Below are positions 61,591-64,000 of a stretch of DNA of 64,000 nucleotides, piece by piece. Source of the stretch: Lachnospiraceae bacterium (GTDB lineage: Bacteria; Bacillota; Clostridia; Lachnospirales; Lachnospiraceae); contig CAJTCL010000006.1 in NCBI GenBank assembly GCA_910575005.1, positions 62,001-126,000 on the forward strand, given 5' to 3'. The position numbers and the translations under genes were made by a program. The stretch's first letter is position 1. Each line of letters opens with the position of its first letter. Under the pieces are notes generated by a model. The model searched no databases. It was given only the letters and a program-made list of their open reading frames with translations, and was not told where the DNA came from.

Positions 61591-62115
61591 TTACTGAAAT
61601 ATTAGATATGGAGATAACTTTTGCTGCCAATCAGCTGTCAGGCGTTCTAGGGACCAGGAGGCATTGGCAGGGCTGGTTGAGGGTAGTTTTTGGATTTTGT
61701 GAAGTTCAGGGAACTTAGCAAGCGCAGGAACAGTATACTTTTCAAACAGTTCACAGGCTTTATTGCCATTACCAAAGATAGTGGTGATTGAGGTTTGAGT
61801 AAGCAGACCAGGGATATCAGCGGGGATAACATTGCGAATACTGCTGTCAGAGGAACCGATGATCTCGCAGCTTTGAATTACATCCCAAATGGCAATATGA
61901 TTTGAGAGAAGAAATTGTTTTTTCTCAGAGATCGTTATCGGGAGAGGTTTTTTTGTGGCAGCTGCCAGTACTTTCCAGAAACGGTTCTGGGGATGTCCAT
62001 AATAAAAATGCTGCTCTCTAGATTTTACGGAAGGGAAAGTGCCTAAAATCAATATCTGGGAATTTTTGTCAAAAACAGGGTGAAATTCATGTTTGAGTTG
62101 TTGGTAATCTGCCAT
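61591..62115 (-). CDS. DNA-deoxyinosine glycosylase (UDG superfamily)
   Basis: A 174-residue DNA repair enzyme of the hypoxanthine-DNA glycosylase branch. The N-terminal motif is ILILGTFPSVKSRE, then YYGHPQNRFWKVLAAA and IAIWDVIQSCEIIGSSDSSI; the C-terminal segment LPSTSPANASW carries the SPA-type motif. It removes deaminated adenine (hypoxanthine), starting base-excision repair. AAAGGATTG precedes the ATG at 62115. It marks the last chromosomal-type gene before the element on the right. Confidence 0.88.
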   Translation of the reverse strand: MADYQQLKHEFHPVFDKNSQILILGTFPSVKSREQHFYYGHPQNRFWKVLAAATKKPLPITISEKKQFLLSNHIAIWDVIQSCEIIGSSDSSIRNVIPADIPGLLTQTSITTIFGNGNKACELFEKYTVPALAKFPELHKIQKLPSTSPANASWSLERLTADWQQKLSPYLIFQ

Positions 62116-62200
62116 AATACAATCCTTTCAAATATATTTAGAGAGATTTATAGATACAGTTTTCAAAAGATTTCATAGTTTGTTATTTTTTACAATCATA

Positions 62201-62232
62201 TTACAATACGCAAGGAGCCTTGTGTATTGTAA
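62201..62232. repeat. 15-bp inverted repeat near the element boundary
   Basis: TTACAATACGCAAGG (62201-62215) pairs with CCTTGTGTATTGTAA (62218-62232), one G-U pair and a 2-nt spacer. It lies between the glycosylase and the repressor gene. A terminator for the minus-strand repressor, or a marker of the element end, are both possible. Confidence 0.5.
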
Positions 62233-62319
62233 AAGTGAATTGAAAAATAATAGTTCTAAACTTACCAAATTGCTTAGTAATGAAGCATTCTTATTCATAT
62301 AGGTGCCGAATGATAGAAA

Positions 62320-62838
62320 TTATTCTTCAGGAAATGGTTCTGACTCTATCAATTTAATCCAATTGTTATCTATTTCAATTTCATTACTTTTATTTTCAGA
62401 AAAATGTTGTTGTGGAAATTTGTCCGGCGTTGTGTATCTTGCAATTTCGGTTAGTTCTTCTATGCGTTCTATTGCTTTTATTTTTCCTGAATCATTCAGT
62501 TTTTTAAATATATTAATCATTTGTATATCAATAATATCCCAGTCAATATTCTTTGTAAGCACTTCATTTTTATATGCAGCAGCTAACTCATCGTCTAATG
62601 CATTACTTTTTTTGAAGCAATTATAAACAGGAGAATTATCTAGATCACTTTCTAACAAATGATTAATACTGATTTCTAAAGCAATAGCAATTTTTTGTAA
62701 ATGTTCTACTTTTGGTTTTCTTTTTTCATTTTCCCAAAGATTCAAAGCAGATTGAGAGAATCCACATAAATCAGCAAGTTGTTTTTGAGTTAAATTTCTC
62801 TCAGTTCTTAATTTAAAAATTTTTTTGCCTGTGGTCAT
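62320..62838 (-). CDS. XRE/CI-like repressor of an integrative element
   Basis: A 172-residue regulator. An N-terminal helix-turn-helix (TGKKIFKLRTERNLTQKQLADLCGFSQSALNLWENEKRKP) is followed by an acidic helical C-terminus with no peptidase fold. It is visibly more A+T-rich than the genes to its left. It is divergent from a small helix-turn-helix gene, with paired promoters and three palindromes between them. This is the layout of a temperate phage or ICE control region. CGGAGGTAT precedes the ATG at 62838. Confidence 0.82.
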   Translation of the reverse strand: MTTGKKIFKLRTERNLTQKQLADLCGFSQSALNLWENEKRKPKVEHLQKIAIALEISINHLLESDLDNSPVYNCFKKSNALDDELAAAYKNEVLTKNIDWDIIDIQMINIFKKLNDSGKIKAIERIEELTEIARYTTPDKFPQQHFSENKSNEIEIDNNWIKLIESEPFPEE

Positions 62839-62859
62839 ATTAATACCTCCGTGACCAGA

Positions 62860-62987
62860 ATAACAAAAGTTATATTTGATGTAAACATCTAGAGTATATC
62901 ACGTTTGTAATAAAGTGTCAATTAAAATATTGCAAAAGTAATTGACAAGATAAAAAATATATTGTAATATATTATTGCAAAAGTAAT
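62860..62987. promoter_or_regulatory. Divergent promoters with three operators (repressor switch)
   Basis: Minus promoter: -35 TTGACA at 62916-62921, 17 bp, -10 TATACT at 62893-62898. Plus promoter: TTGACA 62942-62947, 17 bp, TAATAT 62965-62970. Operators: ATAAC-AAAA-GTTAT (62860-62873, perfect palindrome) and ATTGC-AAAA-GTAAT at 62929-62942 and 62974-62987. The last two flank the plus promoter and the first lies downstream of the minus promoter. Confidence 0.85.
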
Positions 62988-63110
62988 ATTTCAATTGTAA
63001 TTTTATGGGGGGTGATCATACTAATACAAAGTGTCAACGTTAGATCATATTGAAAATATTTAGAAAGGAAAATGTATAACAAATATAATGCATTATACTA
63101 AGGTAAGTAC

Positions 63111-63305
63111 ATGAAAATAAGCAGAGAAAAAATTAACATTCAAATGGCAAGAAACAAAATGACAGTCAAGCAGCTTGCAGAAGCCTATGGAGTGAGCAGG
63201 GCAAGAATCCATGTTATTCTGAATCAAAGAGAAATATCTGTTATTGCAGCTGGAAGATTGTCGGACGCTCTTGGTGTGGATGTGACAGAAATTATTGAAG
63301 ATTAG
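63111..63305 (+). CDS. Small Cro-like helix-turn-helix protein
   Basis: A 64-residue DNA-binding protein that is nearly all helix-turn-helix (INIQMARNKMTVKQLAEAYGVSRARIHVILNQ, then AAGRLSDALGVDVTEIIED). Its place, first in the rightward unit opposite a CI-like repressor, matches Cro or an accessory regulator of a prophage or ICE. The ribosome-binding site is modest (AAGGTAAG). It is driven by the operator-flanked promoter at 62942-62970. Confidence 0.82.
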   Translation: MKISREKINIQMARNKMTVKQLAEAYGVSRARIHVILNQREISVIAAGRLSDALGVDVTEIIED

Positions 63306-63445
63306 CAGGAGACAGTAGAGTGGTTGAGTGTAGTAGAAGGTTAATGTGCATCAATGATCTGTGCATCTTAAAGCAGATCATAAGTTTTTGTTTACAAAAG
63401 TAGACGGATGAATTATTTGTATATTAGTAAATGGAGGGAGATTTA

Positions 63446-63835
63446 GTGACGTCCAAGGAAGAACTGCTTGCAAGCATCCAGTCTAATATGAAACTGACAA
63501 AGAATTTCCTGAAAAGAGTTTATTGCTATGGCGTCACAGATGCATCCTTCCCAGATCAGGCAATACTAGCGTTAGAAGAAGCTGGATGCAGCAGGGCAAG
63601 ACAGTATTATGAAGATTGGGTTGCAGCGTATGAAGCAGCTTATAGAGCAGAAATAAAAGAAGTTGCTGCTTGGTATATGAAAGAATGTGAGAAAAATTGG
63701 GAAAAGAGACGAAAGGAAGGTGAGAATGCAAGGTGGAAGGAGATATATTCAGTCAATTCAGCGCAGAGCAATTACTTGCTGCAGCAGAAAGAAAAATTAA
63801 CGGAATTAAAGAACAAGATTCAAACATTGAATTAG
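63446..63835 (+). CDS. Hypothetical helical protein of the element
   Basis: A 129-residue protein I do not recognise. It is rich in Lys, Glu and Ala, and the second half (EIKEVAAWYMKECEKNWEKRRKEGENARWKE; LLQQKEKLTELKNKIQ) is likely coiled coil. The GTG at 63446, 5 nt after GGAGGGAG, is preferred to the ATG at 63431, which overlaps that site. The next gene starts inside its 3' end in another frame. In early regions of prophages and ICEs such proteins often precede replication genes, but no function is claimed. Confidence 0.65.
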   Translation: MTSKEELLASIQSNMKLTKNFLKRVYCYGVTDASFPDQAILALEEAGCSRARQYYEDWVAAYEAAYRAEIKEVAAWYMKECEKNWEKRRKEGENARWKEIYSVNSAQSNYLLQQKEKLTELKNKIQTLN

Positions 63836-64000
63836 TATGTATGGATGATGTGGAAGAGGAAAAAACAATCTGGCTTTATCCGCCATACATACCGAGAGGG
63901 AAGGTTTCTTTATGTGCAGCATATCCAGGAGCAGGAAAAACATACCTTATGTGTTATGCAACTGCGTGTGTATCTACAGGGAGGCAGTTTTTTGACATAA
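63733..64000 (+). CDS. AAA/RepA-like ATPase, cut by the window end
   Basis: The first 89 codons of a P-loop ATPase. IPRGKVSLCAAYPGAGKTYLMCYATACVSTG contains Walker A (PGAGKT), in the style of RepA/AAA_25 replication ATPases of phages and ICEs. The frame opens at a GTG (63733) that overlaps the upstream gene by ~100 nt, with GGAAGG about 12 nt before it. An ATG at 63841 is a possible shorter start. The C-terminus is missing because the window ends. Role as an element replication or primase-loading ATPase is inferred. Confidence 0.7.
   Translation, partial: MEGDIFSQFSAEQLLAAAERKINGIKEQDSNIELVCMDDVEEEKTIWLYPPYIPRGKVSLCAAYPGAGKTYLMCYATACVSTGRQFFDI

Noticed and set aside
62201-62232. Treating the 15-bp inverted repeat as the element attachment site
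   Set aside because: No matching direct repeat or tRNA end is visible, and the other end of the element is outside the window.

Overview
The window reads as chromosomal DNA of a low-GC, anaerobic, motile Firmicute, most likely a Lachnospiraceae-type gut Clostridium. The signs are a type III glutamine synthetase, a monomeric [FeFe] hydrogenase, split transketolase, a DUF6465 protein, chemoreceptors with FlxA-like and YjfB-like motility proteins, strong A/G-rich Shine-Dalgarno sites and sigma-A promoters. This placement is inferred from gene content only.

Layout. 1-4.0 kb: chemoreceptor, AIM24, DUF503 and FlxA-like genes. 4.3-4.55 kb: tRNA Phe-Gly-Gly. 4.8-7.1 kb: a sugar-binding lipoprotein coupled to a diguanylate cyclase. 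7.2-8.4 kb: [FeFe] hydrogenase. 8.6-16.5 kb: an L-arabinose regulon (araR, araA, talC, split transketolase, FGGY kinase, araD) with matching operators before araR and araA. 16.6-19.1 kb: a divergent FtsZ facing an XRE/ImmA pair across four operator-like repeats. 19.3-21.7 kb: GNAT and purine permease. 22.2-28.4 kb: an HPr-like protein without its histidine, DUF6465, then a nitrogen block (glnN, Amt-PII fusion, pseudo-receiver protein) with terminator-bearing leaders. 28.6-38 kb: PBP1A, YigZ, tRNA-Gln, acyl-ACP thioesterase, CvfB, CPBP protease, YjfB, thioredoxin reductase and an SH3-NlpC/P60 hydrolase. 38-39 kb: a non-coding kilobase with a DnaA-box cluster. 39-47 kb: WecG/TagA, YitT, a PucR-type regulator with ftsEX, an S41 protease, and a FIST/soluble chemoreceptor pair. 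47.4-49.7 kb: a secreted Fn3 protein. 49.8-54.4 kb: a TPP-riboswitch thiamine operon (thiC-thiW-thiM-thiE-thiD). 54.5-61.4 kb: an RsiV-like lipoprotein, a Nudix hydrolase, a giant subtilase with an internal dockerin, and a membrane-anchored cohesin-like protein. 61.6-62.1 kb: deoxyinosine glycosylase. 62.3 kb to the end: the start of an integrative element or prophage, with a divergent repressor switch, a hypothetical protein and an AAA ATPase cut by the window edge.

How the parts work together. The arabinose genes take L-arabinose to D-xylulose 5-phosphate and on through the non-oxidative pentose phosphate pathway. The nitrogen block couples ammonium uptake and sensing to glutamine synthesis. 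The thiamine operon makes the pyrimidine half de novo and salvages the thiazole half. The dockerin protease and cohesin protein look like a dedicated surface-tethered proteolytic unit. The two most unusual assemblies are this cohesin-dockerin protease pair and the FtsZ/XRE/ImmA locus.

Limits. All family calls come from reading translated sequence and motifs, with no database search. Promoters, operators and terminators are pattern calls.
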